Of a DNA stretch of 57,893 nt, positions 49,344-57,638 are shown one piece after another (within the stretch, counting starts at the first letter, position 1; every line of letters begins with the position of its first letter). Below the pieces are notes generated by a model. The model saw only the letters and a program-made list of their open reading frames with translations, was not told the DNA's origin and searched no databases. This stretch comes from Actinomycetota bacterium (GTDB taxonomy: Bacteria > Actinomycetota > Actinomycetes > Streptosporangiales > Streptosporangiaceae), in contig DAHVDE010000031.1 of the NCBI GenBank assembly GCA_027313705.1, positions 1-57,893 of the forward strand, written 5' to 3'. Position numbers and translations under genes: made by a program.

Positions 49344-52300
49344 TTAGATACCGGCGTGCAGGTAGGCCGCCCATACGTCGTCCGGGTACAAATCGCGGAG
49401 TTCAAGCACCACCTCGCGCAGCGCTCGCGCGGCAACGTCGGCCATGAGGTTCGCGCCGCTTCGCAGCCGCAGGTAGATACGCCGGGCGACCTCCGCCGCG
49501 ACGCGGTCGTCGATCGACCAGAGGGTAGCGATGACGTGGCGGTAGCCGGCGATCTGGAACGCGAGGGCTAGATGCAGCGGCTCGTCGGGAACCTTAGTGC
49601 CTGGAACGGCTCCCTCGCAGCAGGACAGGTAAGCAAGCTCCCCGCCGGCCAGCCGCTCGGCGGCGATCGTCAGGGCATCAAGGCCGCCGTCGCTCAGGCA
49701 GAGCCTGGCCCGTCCCGGATGAAGCAGATCCTGGTAGCTGTGGCCGGCGAAATGGAACCACGGATGACTGGCCAGGCCGGCCCGCACCGCGTCGCGGGTC
49801 GCCGCCTCGTTGCGCAGCACCAGCGGCGCTTGGCCCGCCGCGCCGCCGACGACCTCGACCTCCCGCACCACCTGCGGCAGGTCGCTGAGGCCAGGCGTGC
49901 GGTCAAGCGCCACGACGAGCTGACCCGTCCCGGCGTCAGGGACGCGCGCCCTGCCGCGCAGCGAGAGCAGTGTCCGCGCGGACGCGGCATAGGACGACAC
50001 TACCCAGTCCGCGACGCCGACGTCGGCCTCTCGCGCCTTGTCGTACCGGTGCGCGGCGTGCAGCGGGAGCAGGGCGAGCGAGCCAGTCGGGCACCACCAG
50101 ACCCTGGGCACCTCGCCGTCGCGCCGCGGCAGCCCGAGTCCGGTGAGGACCGGGCGGGCGATGCAATCCCACAGCCATCCGCTCACCTCTCGCAGGGTGT
50201 CGCGCGGCTGCGCGGAACCGACCTGGCCGGGGCGCCGAAGCTGCCCGAACATCCGCAGGTATTTCGCGGTGACCTCGGTGACGCCTGCCAACGTGACGCC
50301 AGGCAGCGGCACCACCTCGACACTGCCCTCGCAGATCGCTATCGCGTCACAGCGGTACCGGCTGATGTTGATCAGGATGAACGGTCCCGCGCTGCCCGCC
50401 GTGAGGAGCTGGTCGCGATCAGGCGCACGCAGGAAGTCCGCCAGCCCATCAATCGACCGGATCTGCCGCACTACGGCGGCACGATCGCGCAGCAAGTCCC
50501 GGCGACGCAGGACCGGATCGAATCGCTGCGGCATTCCCCCATCCGGGGTATCGGCCGCCGATGGCTTGCCCGCGTCGGCCGCATCGATCTCGTCGCGCAG
50601 GCGCACGAATTTCGCAGCCAGGTCAGGCGCGGCTTCCCTGAGCTTGGTCAGGTCGGCCGAACCGCCAAGCAGATATCCCACCAGCAAGGCGCGTCCCTGC
50701 TCAAGCAGCGTGAGCGCACGCAATCCAGCGGACGGATCATCTTCGCGGCCAGCAAGCACGCACGCAGCCGCATGCCTGCGCTCCTGGTCATCACGCTCAA
50801 GATGCTGTGGCGAGATCAGCGGTGCCAGCTCCACCGTCAGGCCGAACGCCTCGGCGGCACCCGTCCAGTCACCTTCGGCGGCGCATAGCCTGCCCCATTC
50901 CGTCGCCGCCTCCGCCCGGAGCATCGGGGGCGCCACCTCGACTTCGGCGCAGGCGCGGAACGCGGCGACTGCATCGGCCGCCGCGCCAGCACCGGACCTG
51001 GCGAGGCTGGCCCTTGCCTCGCCCAGGTTATACAGGTAGAGCGCGCTGTCGGGTGAGTCAGCCGGCGTCAGGGCAACGGCCTCGGTCAGCAGGCCGGCCG
51101 CCGCATGGAAATCGGCCGGATCGAGTTCGGCACTGTCAAGTTCGCCGCCGCTGCCGCCCGGCGGCCGGCCGCGGGCGATGAGCGACGCCGCCAGGTTCGC
51201 CAGCGCGATCGGCCGTCCCGGATAGTCGGCATCAAGCAACTGGCATGCCTGGCGTTCCGCCTCGATGCTGCGGTCAAGCGCGTCCCGGTCCTCCGTCGTC
51301 TGGAACTTGACGTACTCCGTGCGCGCCAACGTCAGCAAGTTCTGGTACCGGTCAGGGTCGTCTTCGCCGACCGTGGCCGCGCCGGCCCGCGCGCAATCGA
51401 GCGCCTCGTCAAGCACGGCCAGGTCCGGCTCGGCCTCATGACGCAAAGTCAGGCTAATCGCCAGGTTGGTGAGGCGCTGTGCCCGGCCAGGCGTCGCGGG
51501 CGAGGTGGCTGCGAGCGCGGCGCGGTCCGCCTCGATCGCCTCGTCAAGCACGGCCAGTTCCCCGGTAAGCTCATGCCGGCAGCGCAGGCAGTTGCCGAGG
51601 CAGGCGAGCGTGAGGCTCCGCTTGGCTCCGTCAGGCCGGCAGGCGGCTACCGCGCGGCGCGCCACCGTCACCGCCTCTTCCGTCACCCCGGCATCGCCCT
51701 GGGCCTCCGACCAGGTAAGCAGGCCGTTGGCCAGGTTGAGCAGGTAGCCGGGAAGGCCGGGGTCACCGGCCCTGGCTAGCCGGACGCCAGTCCGACCTGC
51801 GCTGATCGCATCGTTCAGCTCAGAAATATCGCCTGAGCTGCGGTAGGCCGTTTGCAGCGCGTCGCCGAGGTTCGCGAACATCGACGCTCTGCGGTGGTCA
51901 GACTCCGGAAAGGTGTCCGCCACCGCGCGCGCGTGCGCAACTGCCTCGATCACCTGGTCGGGGCCGCCAGTGATCTCATATCGCGTCAGCAGCGCGTTGG
52001 CGAGGTTAGAGCGGGCGATAAGACGCTCGACGAGGTGCTGCGCGCCGTCGGCGAGCACCGACCTGGCCAGCGCCACCGCGGCGTCGGCATCGGTGACCGA
52101 GCCCGTCGCCCATGCCCGGTCCTCAAGGGCCTTGCCAAGCCCGATCCGGTGGTCTGTGCCGGTGACCGGGTCCACCGCCGCCGCTTGGACGGCACGGGAA
52201 AGCAACGCGATCGCCTCGTCGAGCACGGCGGCGTCACCGTGGCGGTCGTAGCTTTCCAGCAGCAACGCCGCCAGGTCATGCTGGGCAACATGATCGGCCG

Positions 52301-52373
52301 TGTCCGCCGGCACCCACCTGGCCGCCTCGATCGCTGCAGTCAGGTCATCGTCATCCAGTTCGCTGGCCCACAT
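49344..52373 (-). CDS. TPR-CHAT protease (1009 aa)
   Basis: Residues about 1-560 are tetratricopeptide-like helical repeats (for example HDLAALLLESYDRHGDAAVL, with the pattern A.LANAL..RY..TG...L..A...R repeated). Residues about 720-1009 form a CHAT caspase-like peptidase with VWWCPTGSLALLPLHAAH, the catalytic histidine in FHFAGHSY (His878) and cysteine in AYLSCCEG (Cys919). The C-terminal block has GYRHVIATLWSIDD. TPR-CHAT proteins act as proteases in signalling and in anti-phage defence (for example the caspase-like subunit with type III-E CRISPR). Here no CRISPR genes are present, so trigger and substrate are unknown. Confidence 0.93.
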   Translation of the reverse strand: MWASELDDDDLTAAIEAARWVPADTADHVAQHDLAALLLESYDRHGDAAVLDEAIALLSRAVQAAAVDPVTGTDHRIGLGKALEDRAWATGSVTDADAAVALARSVLADGAQHLVERLIARSNLANALLTRYEITGGPDQVIEAVAHARAVADTFPESDHRRASMFANLGDALQTAYRSSGDISELNDAISAGRTGVRLARAGDPGLPGYLLNLANGLLTWSEAQGDAGVTEEAVTVARRAVAACRPDGAKRSLTLACLGNCLRCRHELTGELAVLDEAIEADRAALAATSPATPGRAQRLTNLAISLTLRHEAEPDLAVLDEALDCARAGAATVGEDDPDRYQNLLTLARTEYVKFQTTEDRDALDRSIEAERQACQLLDADYPGRPIALANLAASLIARGRPPGGSGGELDSAELDPADFHAAAGLLTEAVALTPADSPDSALYLYNLGEARASLARSGAGAAADAVAAFRACAEVEVAPPMLRAEAATEWGRLCAAEGDWTGAAEAFGLTVELAPLISPQHLERDDQERRHAAACVLAGREDDPSAGLRALTLLEQGRALLVGYLLGGSADLTKLREAAPDLAAKFVRLRDEIDAADAGKPSAADTPDGGMPQRFDPVLRRRDLLRDRAAVVRQIRSIDGLADFLRAPDRDQLLTAGSAGPFILINISRYRCDAIAICEGSVEVVPLPGVTLAGVTEVTAKYLRMFGQLRRPGQVGSAQPRDTLREVSGWLWDCIARPVLTGLGLPRRDGEVPRVWWCPTGSLALLPLHAAHRYDKAREADVGVADWVVSSYAASARTLLSLRGRARVPDAGTGQLVVALDRTPGLSDLPQVVREVEVVGGAAGQAPLVLRNEAATRDAVRAGLASHPWFHFAGHSYQDLLHPGRARLCLSDGGLDALTIAAERLAGGELAYLSCCEGAVPGTKVPDEPLHLALAFQIAGYRHVIATLWSIDDRVAAEVARRIYLRLRSGANLMADVAARALREVVLELRDLYPDDVWAAYLHAGI

Positions 52374-52744
52374 CCCCCCTCATTATGCGCCCCGGTCACG
52401 TCAGAGCCGGCCTGATAGATGCCGGCACTGCTGCACCGCCGGTGCGGCGGTGCAGGTTGCCCGGCCAGCGCGGCCGGGTATTTGCGCCCTCCCACGCGTT
52501 AGTATGATGGTCAGCTGAGAAACCAGCCAATGGGCGGTAGCCCCCTGCCGAGTTCACCAGGCAGCCCGAGCGGCGGCTCAGGATTGATGCCCACCCAGGC
52601 CGCCTGCGTCGATCGTCGAAGATCCGCACGCCGGCTGGACGCTGACAGCACCAGCCCTCCGCACGGGACGCTCGTCGCCCTGACCGCGAGGCTGTGCGCC
52701 ATGCGGCCGTCGTCCCATCACTTCGGCATCCCAGAGGAGAAGGC
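52374..52744. other. Intergenic region between CHAT and the broken helicase
   Basis: The region contains the tandem hairpins at 52431-52478 and a -10-like TATGAT (52503-52508). Beyond 52510 I see only a Pro/Ser/Arg-rich frame without a family resemblance, leading into the AGGAGAAGG ribosome-binding-like site (52735-52743) before the helicase. Confidence 0.4.
52431..52478. repeat. Two tandem hairpins
   Basis: CTGCACCGCC-GGTGC-GGCGGTGCAG (52431-52455) is a perfect 10-base stem. CCCGGCC-AGCGC-GGCCGGG (52460-52478) is a perfect 7-base stem followed by TATTT on the plus strand. Both have 5-base loops. They lie upstream of the leftward CHAT gene and could insulate it or form part of its leader. 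Confidence 0.6.
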
Positions 52745-54961
52745 ATTCCAGCGAAAAAGTCTGCGGCTCGACCAGGCCAGCGCCAGATGAGCGCTCGCGC
52801 TGCCGCCCCGCGCAAGCAGCGAGGCACCCGCCACCGCGACGACGTCGTCCCGCTGCTCGCCCGCACCGTCCGCGAGGTCGAGGCAGCTGCCAAGCGGGGC
52901 CGGGTGACGCCTGCCGTGCGCGCGAAGTTCCATGCCGTCGCCTTGCTGCTGCGGGACGAGCGTGCCCGCGTCCGGGCAGCGGCCGGACGCGGCAGTCCCG
53001 GGTCCGAGCAGCTCAAGCGCCTGGACGGCGTGGCGGCCATCCTCGCGACGACGGCGGTACAGGACGCCGGGCTGCTGGCGCTGCTTGGCGAGGGCTGCGA
53101 GGTCTCCGGTGCGGCCAGGTCGGTGATGCGGGAGATGATGCGCGACCTCGGCATCGAGCCGGGGCCGGAAGCGATCGAGCCTGCGCAGACCACTGTGGCT
53201 TCCGGTGGCTCACAGCGGCAGGTGGTGCCGCAGTCGGTGGTCTCCAGGCAACTGGCGAACCCTTTTCTCGCCCCGGATTTCTCCGCCGCGCCGCAGCGCG
53301 CCTGTAGTCCGTGCCGCCTGACCGACTGGGAGTTGCTCGGCCCGCTGCTGACTTCCTTCGAGCGCGGTGGAGCACAGGCGTGCATGACGCTCCCGCCGCC
53401 GACGGCGCGGTTCACTCCGCCTGGGCTGGAACTGATGCCGCACCAGGGGCAGCTGGTCGCTGCGGCCGCCGCCGGTCACCGGACGTTCCTGCTCGCCGAT
53501 GAGCCGGGTCTTGGCAAGACGGCTCAGGCGTTGCTTGCCGCGCAGGCGGCGAACGCCTATCCGCTGCTCGTCGTCGTACCGAACGTCGTCAAGACCAACT
53601 GGGCTCGTGAGGCGGCCCGCTGGACTCCCGGCCGACCGGCTACCGTGGTACAGGGCGACGGTGAGACTGTTGACGGCTTCGCCGACATCGTGGTGCTCAA
53701 CTACGAGGTTCTCGACCGCCATATGGGCTGGCTCGGTGACTTCGGCTTCCGCGGGATGGTCGTTGACGAGGCTCACTTCGTGAAGAACACATCCTCGCAG
53801 CGCTCGCAGAATGTCCTCGCGCTTGCCGGCCGCGTGAGGTCCCGGACGGACCGGCCCTTGCTCATGGCACTGACAGGCACCCCGCTGATCAACGACATCG
53901 AGGACTTCCTGGCGATCTGGCAGTTCCTCGGCTGGATCGACGAAAGCAAGCCGCTCGGCGAACTGGCGGACGCGCTCGATCACACCGGGCTGACGCCCGC
54001 CGACCGGAGCTTCTACCCCGCGGCGCGCCAGAGCGTGATCGACGTCGGCATCGTCCGCCGGCGCAAGCTCGACGTGGCCGCCGACATTCCGGCCCGCCGC
54101 ATCGCTGACCTGCCCGTCGAGCTCGACGGGCCGGCCGGCCGGTAGATCCGGGCCGCCGAGCGGGACCTTACCCGCCGGATGGTGGCGCGGTACGAGACAG
54201 CGCTCGCGAACCGGTCCTCAGCAACGGGGGCCGAGGGCATCGACGAGAACCTGGTTCGGCGGGTGGCCCGGGCGGAGCTCAAGGACACCGAGACCAAGTC
54301 CGGCGAGAACGTGTTCACCATGATGCGGCGCATCGGCGAGGCGAAGGCCGAACTGGCCGCCGACTATACGGCGCAGCTGGCCCGCAGCGCCGGCAAGGTC
54401 GTCTTCTTCGCCAAGCACATCGACGTCATGGACGCCGCCGAAGAGTCCTTCGCCCAGCGGGGCGTGCGGTTCTCATCGATCCGCGGCGACCAGACGCCGA
54501 AGGTGCGGCAGGCGAACATCGACGCCTTCGTGAACGACCCGGACGTCGCGGTCGCGGTCTGCTCGCTGACCGCCGCCGGGGTAGGACTGAACCTGCAGGT
54601 CGCATCGAACGTGGTGCTGGCCGAGCTGTCGTGGACCAACGCGGAGCAGACCCAGGCCATCGACCGCAGCCACCGCATCGGCCAGACCGAGCCAGTCACC
54701 GCGTGGCGCATCATCGCCGCGCAAACCATCGATACCCGGATCGCGGAGCTGATCGACAGCAAGGCGGGGCTCGCCGCCCGGGCGCTTGACGGGTCGGACG
54801 AGGAGGTCTCCTCATCGGCCGACGTGCAGCTCGAGGCGCTGGCCGCGATGCTGACCGACGCACTGCTGGCCTCTCCCCGGCACGCCGGCTCTCCGGGCTC
54901 CCGAACGCCAGTCTCCTCCGGCGAGACCGCGCTCGAGCACACGGGCCCGCCACTGGCGTAA
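52745..54961 (+). pseudogene. SNF2-type helicase interrupted by an in-frame amber codon
   Basis: The first part has an N-terminal basic region, then the helicase: DEPGLGKTAQAL (Walker A), VVDEAHFVKN (DEAH box), LTGTPLIND (motif III). TAG at 54143-54145 breaks the frame between the two RecA lobes, and the same frame continues at once with RAAERDLTRRMVARYETALA and then RSAGKVVFFAKHIDVMDAAE, SLTAAGVGLNLQ and QAIDRSHRIGQTEPV (motif VI). Only one base change separates it from an intact gene. The likely original start, after AGGAGAAGG, is now ATT (52745); ATG 52787 would lack a ribosome-binding site. A possible reinitiation ATG lies at 54179. Both lesions point to decay, though sequencing error cannot be excluded. 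Confidence 0.85.
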
Positions 54962-55048
54962 CCTCGCTCGCCATGCTGGCCTGCCGATGCCGTAAGGGCT
55001 TTGGCGGGCTAGCAGGTTGAGCGGAAAGCCGATGGCCGTCGGCAGTTG

Positions 55049-55087
55049 ACTTTGCGGTGCAAAGTTAGTTACTTTGAATTGCAAAGT
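55049..55087. promoter_or_regulatory. Two phased palindromic operators over a promoter
   Basis: ACTTTGC-GGT-GCAAAGT (55049-55065) and ACTTTG-AATTG-CAAAGT (55071-55087) share the same arms and have centres 22 bases apart, two helical turns. TTGACT (55046-55051) and TACTTT (55070-55075) are placed as -35 and -10 (18-base spacing), so a repressor on these sites would block the promoter. The winged-helix regulator encoded by the third gene of the operon is the obvious candidate. Confidence 0.7.
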
Positions 55088-55112
55088 TCAATCTGCGGTC
55101 CCACCGAGGGAG

Positions 55113-55514
55113 ATGAGCGCGGTGAAGACGAGAGCGCCGGGACAGCCGCACGGGACGCCGAGGGACCTGTCGGTGTCGGCGCTGATCCTCGGGGTCGCGG
55201 CGATGATGTGGTTCGGCTGGGGGCAGTCGCAGCCGCCGGCCGGGCGGCCAGCCTATACGGCGCCGTGGATCCTGCTCGTCGTCGGCGTGCACTTCCTTCC
55301 GCTCGGGCGGCTGTTCGGCTCGGTGGACCTGCTGTGGTCGGGGCTGGTGCTCTGCGCGGTCGCCATCGCGGCCGCGGTGACGGGAGCGGTCAGCGCGGTG
55401 GCGCCGAGCGCGGTCACGGGCGGATTCGGCGGCCTGGTGCTGGTCGCGGCCGCGGTGGCGAGCCTGCGCCGCGCCGCGGCCCGCGGTCGTTTCGCCGGCG
55501 CGCACGAGGGCTGA
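55113..55514 (+). CDS. Small membrane protein (133 aa)
   Basis: Four short hydrophobic segments follow a polar N-terminus: LSVSALILGVAAMMWFGWGQ, PWILLVVGVHFLPLGRLFG, LLWSGLVLCAVAIAAAVTGA and GGLVLVAAAVASLRRAAARG. GAGGG lies close before ATG 55113; a GTG nine bases later would have better spacing. Genes like this commonly accompany winged-helix regulators of the type at 56136 in actinobacteria. The function is unknown. Confidence 0.7.
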   Translation: MSAVKTRAPGQPHGTPRDLSVSALILGVAAMMWFGWGQSQPPAGRPAYTAPWILLVVGVHFLPLGRLFGSVDLLWSGLVLCAVAIAAAVTGAVSAVAPSAVTGGFGGLVLVAAAVASLRRAAARGRFAGAHEG

Positions 55515-55518
55515 GGCG

Positions 55519-56139
55519 ATGGCTAACGATGACCTGCTCGGCACCCGGCAGGCGGCGGAACTGCTGCAGCTCAGTGCCGACCACGCGCGCCGGCGGCTCA
55601 TGGTCAACCAGCCGCTCATCTACGGCGCCTGGGGTGCGGCGTGGCTGATCGGCTGCGGGGCGATGTGGCTGTCGGTGCTCGGCCAGCATCCGTTCCGCGG
55701 CGCGGCCGGCTGGGCTTCGGCCGTCCTCGGGGCAGGCATCGCCCTGGCCATCGTCGCCACCGCGATCACGACCACCCGGGCGGGCCGCGGCGTCGGCGGC
55801 GTGTCGGCCCGCCAGGGGATGATGTACGGGCTGTCCTGGCCGGCCGGCTTCGCCGCCTTGTTCACGCTCATCGGGGCGGCCACCCACTTCGGCGCGAGCC
55901 CGGCGGTGCTTGGCGTCCTCGGCGCGGCCGGGCCGCTCGTGGTCGTCGGGCTGATCTACGTGGTGGCCGCGGGGATGTGGCTGGACTGGATCATGTTCTG
56001 GCTGGGCGGGTGGGAACTGCTTGTCGCGGCTGTCGGCGCCTGGACTGGCCCCGTCGGCGTGCTGCTGATGAACGCCGTGGCCGGCGGCGGCGGGTTCCTG
56101 GCGGCCGCGGCCGTGGTGGCCTGGCGGAACCGCGCATGA
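55519..56139 (+). CDS. Membrane protein (206 aa)
   Basis: The N-terminal 35 residues are cytoplasmic (ELLQLSADHARRRLMVNQPL). Five membrane helices follow, including IYGAWGAAWLIGCGAMWLSV and LVVVGLIYVVAAGMWLDWIM. The gene starts four bases after the preceding stop and overlaps the regulator by four bases (ATGA). The pair of membrane proteins plus regulator forms a single autoregulated operon. No enzymatic motif is visible. Confidence 0.78.
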   Translation: MANDDLLGTRQAAELLQLSADHARRRLMVNQPLIYGAWGAAWLIGCGAMWLSVLGQHPFRGAAGWASAVLGAGIALAIVATAITTTRAGRGVGGVSARQGMMYGLSWPAGFAALFTLIGAATHFGASPAVLGVLGAAGPLVVVGLIYVVAAGMWLDWIMFWLGGWELLVAAVGAWTGPVGVLLMNAVAGGGGFLAAAAVVAWRNRA

Positions 56140-56648
56140 GCGATGCGGGCCTCGACCCGGTCATCCACGCCCCGGTGCGGCTGCGCATCACCGTGACGCT
56201 GTCCACCCTGCGCGAGGGCGACTGCCTGTCCTTTTCGCGGCTGCAGCAGCTCCTCGACCTCACCCCGGGCAACCTGATCACCCACCTGCGCAAGCTGGAG
56301 GAAGCCGGCTACGTCGGATCCGTCAAGCCTGTCGGCGACGGGCAAGCCCGCACGGCGCTCTACCTGACCCACGCGGGCCGGGCCGCGCTTGAGCGCTACA
56401 CCGCCGCGCTCCGCCAGCTACTGGACCAGGCGAGCCCGGCTAACCGGGGGGAAATGGAGTTAGTTCAGAGGCCGGTGACGGACCAGTTGATGGTTTGCGG
56501 TGCGATCAGCGGGGTGCCGACATCGAGTTGCAGGTTCTCGTGGGAGCCGAGTGGCGCGTTGCGCGGGTCGCCGACGAACACGCGGCCGTTCACGATCACG
56601 GTCACCTGTCCGCGGGCCGGGCCGGCCTGGTCCGGGCCGAGCGGCTGA
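56136..56648 (+). CDS. Winged-helix transcriptional regulator with abnormal C-terminal tail (170 aa as read)
   Basis: Residues 1-105 are a compact winged-helix regulator (HTH_34/MarR-like): PVIHAPVRLRITVTLSTLRE, FSRLQQLLDLTPGNLITHLR, KLEEAGYVGSVKPVGDGQAR and LTHAGRAALERYTAALRQLL. Relatives end about here. The frame then runs on for about 65 residues (ELVQRPVTDQLMVCGAISGV...) that are simply antisense to a gene remnant on the other strand, so the native stop was lost by a rearrangement near 56445. The DNA-binding part appears intact and probably recognises the ACTTTG palindromes ahead of the operon. Confidence 0.8.
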   Translation: MSDAGLDPVIHAPVRLRITVTLSTLREGDCLSFSRLQQLLDLTPGNLITHLRKLEEAGYVGSVKPVGDGQARTALYLTHAGRAALERYTAALRQLLDQASPANRGEMELVQRPVTDQLMVCGAISGVPTSSCRFSWEPSGALRGSPTNTRPFTITVTCPRAGPAWSGPSG

Positions 56649-56745
56649 CGCCACTCATCGAAGAAATAGCCGAGCGTAAAGGCCGCCTCACAGGCGACTC
56701 GATGTGGATGATCCCGTCCCCCGCATGACGTACATCGGGTCGGGC
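56460..56745 (-). pseudogene. C-terminal remnant of a conserved hypothetical protein, frameshifted
   Basis: Leftward, one frame reads GDGIIHIESPV (around 56690-56722). The next part lies in another frame: FTLGYFFDEWRQPLGPDQAG, then VTVIVNGRVFVGDPRNAPLG and LDVGTPLIAPQ to a stop at 56460. IHIESP...FTLG.FFDEW and V.VNG....GDPR..PL..H..IQLDVG are a well-known pair of motifs in actinobacterial exported proteins of unknown function. The frame change between them and the missing N-terminus show that this is a dead fragment. Confidence 0.75.
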
Positions 56746-56782
56746 GACGTCATCGCGACGGCCGCCTTCTACCGCCAAGCCG

Positions 56783-57136
56783 GTGAGCCTGACCGCGCTC
56801 ACCCTCCTGCGGAAGCAGTTTCCCGGCATCGTGCTGCCGGCCACCCCGCCACCGGAGGTGCGGGACCTGTCCGGGTCCACCGCGCTGCCGGTCGCGCTCG
56901 CCCTCGTGCTGATGCTGCTGGCCTGCGGGACGATCGCGCATACCCTGCTGACCTCGGTGCGCCAGCACCCCCGGGAACTGGCGGTACTCAAGACCCTCGG
57001 CTTCGTCACCCGGCAGGTCCGCGCCACCGTCGCCTGGCAGGCGACCGCGATCGCGGGCGTCGCCGCCCGCGCCCAGCCCGCCGGCCGTCGTCCTGCGGGC
57101 CGGGTGACGGCTCCAGGTGGCATGATGAGCGGGTGA
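56783..57136 (+). pseudogene. FtsX-like permease remnant
   Basis: From GTG 56783 the frame has SLTALTLLRKQFPGIVLPAT, one membrane helix (ALALVLMLLACGTIAHTLLT), and the FtsX loop RQHPRELAVLKTLGFVTRQV followed by AWQATAIAGVA. There it breaks off into Arg/Pro/Gly-rich sequence and stops. Full permeases continue with further helices and have several hundred residues upstream. It is a fragment without an ATPase partner. Confidence 0.75.
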
Positions 57137-57501
57137 TGGCGGGCGGTTCGCAGCGTGACCGGGTTATCGCGGCGTGCGGTGCCAAGCCGGGATCGGCCGA
57201 AGACTATCCGTTCGGTGACGAGGTGGCCGTGTTCAAGGTCGCGGGCCGGATGTTCGCGCTGGTCCCGCTCGGCAAGCCGCCCGGCACCGTCAGCCTCAAG
57301 TGCGACCCGCACCTGGCGGCCGGCCTGCGCGCCCGCTATGCTGCCGTCACGCCGGGCTACCACCTCAACAAGCGGCACTGGAATACCGTGGCGCTGGACG
57401 GCTCGGTGCCCGACGAGGAACTGCTCGAGCTGGTCGACCACTCCTACGAGCTGGTGGTGGCCCGATTGACCAGGGCCGCGAGGGACGAGCTGGCCATCTG
57501 A
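57136..57501 (+). CDS. MmcQ/YjbR family protein (121 aa)
   Basis: A CyaY-like small fold: RVIAACGAKPGSAEDYPFGD, VAVFKVAGRMFALVPLGKPP, VSLKCDPHLAAGLRARYAAV, TPGYHLNKRHWNTVALDG and LLELVDHSYELVVARLTRAAR. The motifs PG..EDYPFG, F.LKCDP, and PGYH.NK.HWNTV are those of the family, some members of which bind DNA. ATG 57136 is used; a GTG one codon upstream is possible. It looks like an intact core gene. Confidence 0.92.
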   Translation: MAGGSQRDRVIAACGAKPGSAEDYPFGDEVAVFKVAGRMFALVPLGKPPGTVSLKCDPHLAAGLRARYAAVTPGYHLNKRHWNTVALDGSVPDEELLELVDHSYELVVARLTRAARDELAI

Positions 57502-57638
57502 CGGGGGCGCCTGCGGCCTGCCATTCGATGACGCGGAGTGGTGGTCCCGCCGTCGCTGCGTGCGCGAGTATGCCGCGTCATCGTGGACCGGCCGTAATTC
57601 GTTATGGCCAGGGGCGCCGCCGCGGGCACACTAGTGCG
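57502..57638. other. Intergenic region before the last gene
   Basis: No credible reading frame is present. It probably holds the promoter of the gene that begins at 57639. Confidence 0.3.

Noticed and set aside
49572-50888. A 438-codon plus-strand frame
   Set aside because: Antisense of the TPR-CHAT gene, with Arg/Gln/Gly-rich low-information sequence.
52396-53415. A 339-codon leftward frame
   Set aside because: Antisense of the SNF2 helicase and its upstream region; Ser/Arg/Ala-rich without a family pattern.
54143-54145. Programmed readthrough or pyrrolysine at the amber codon in the helicase
   Set aside because: No supporting context was seen, and the ATT in place of the start codon argues for decay.
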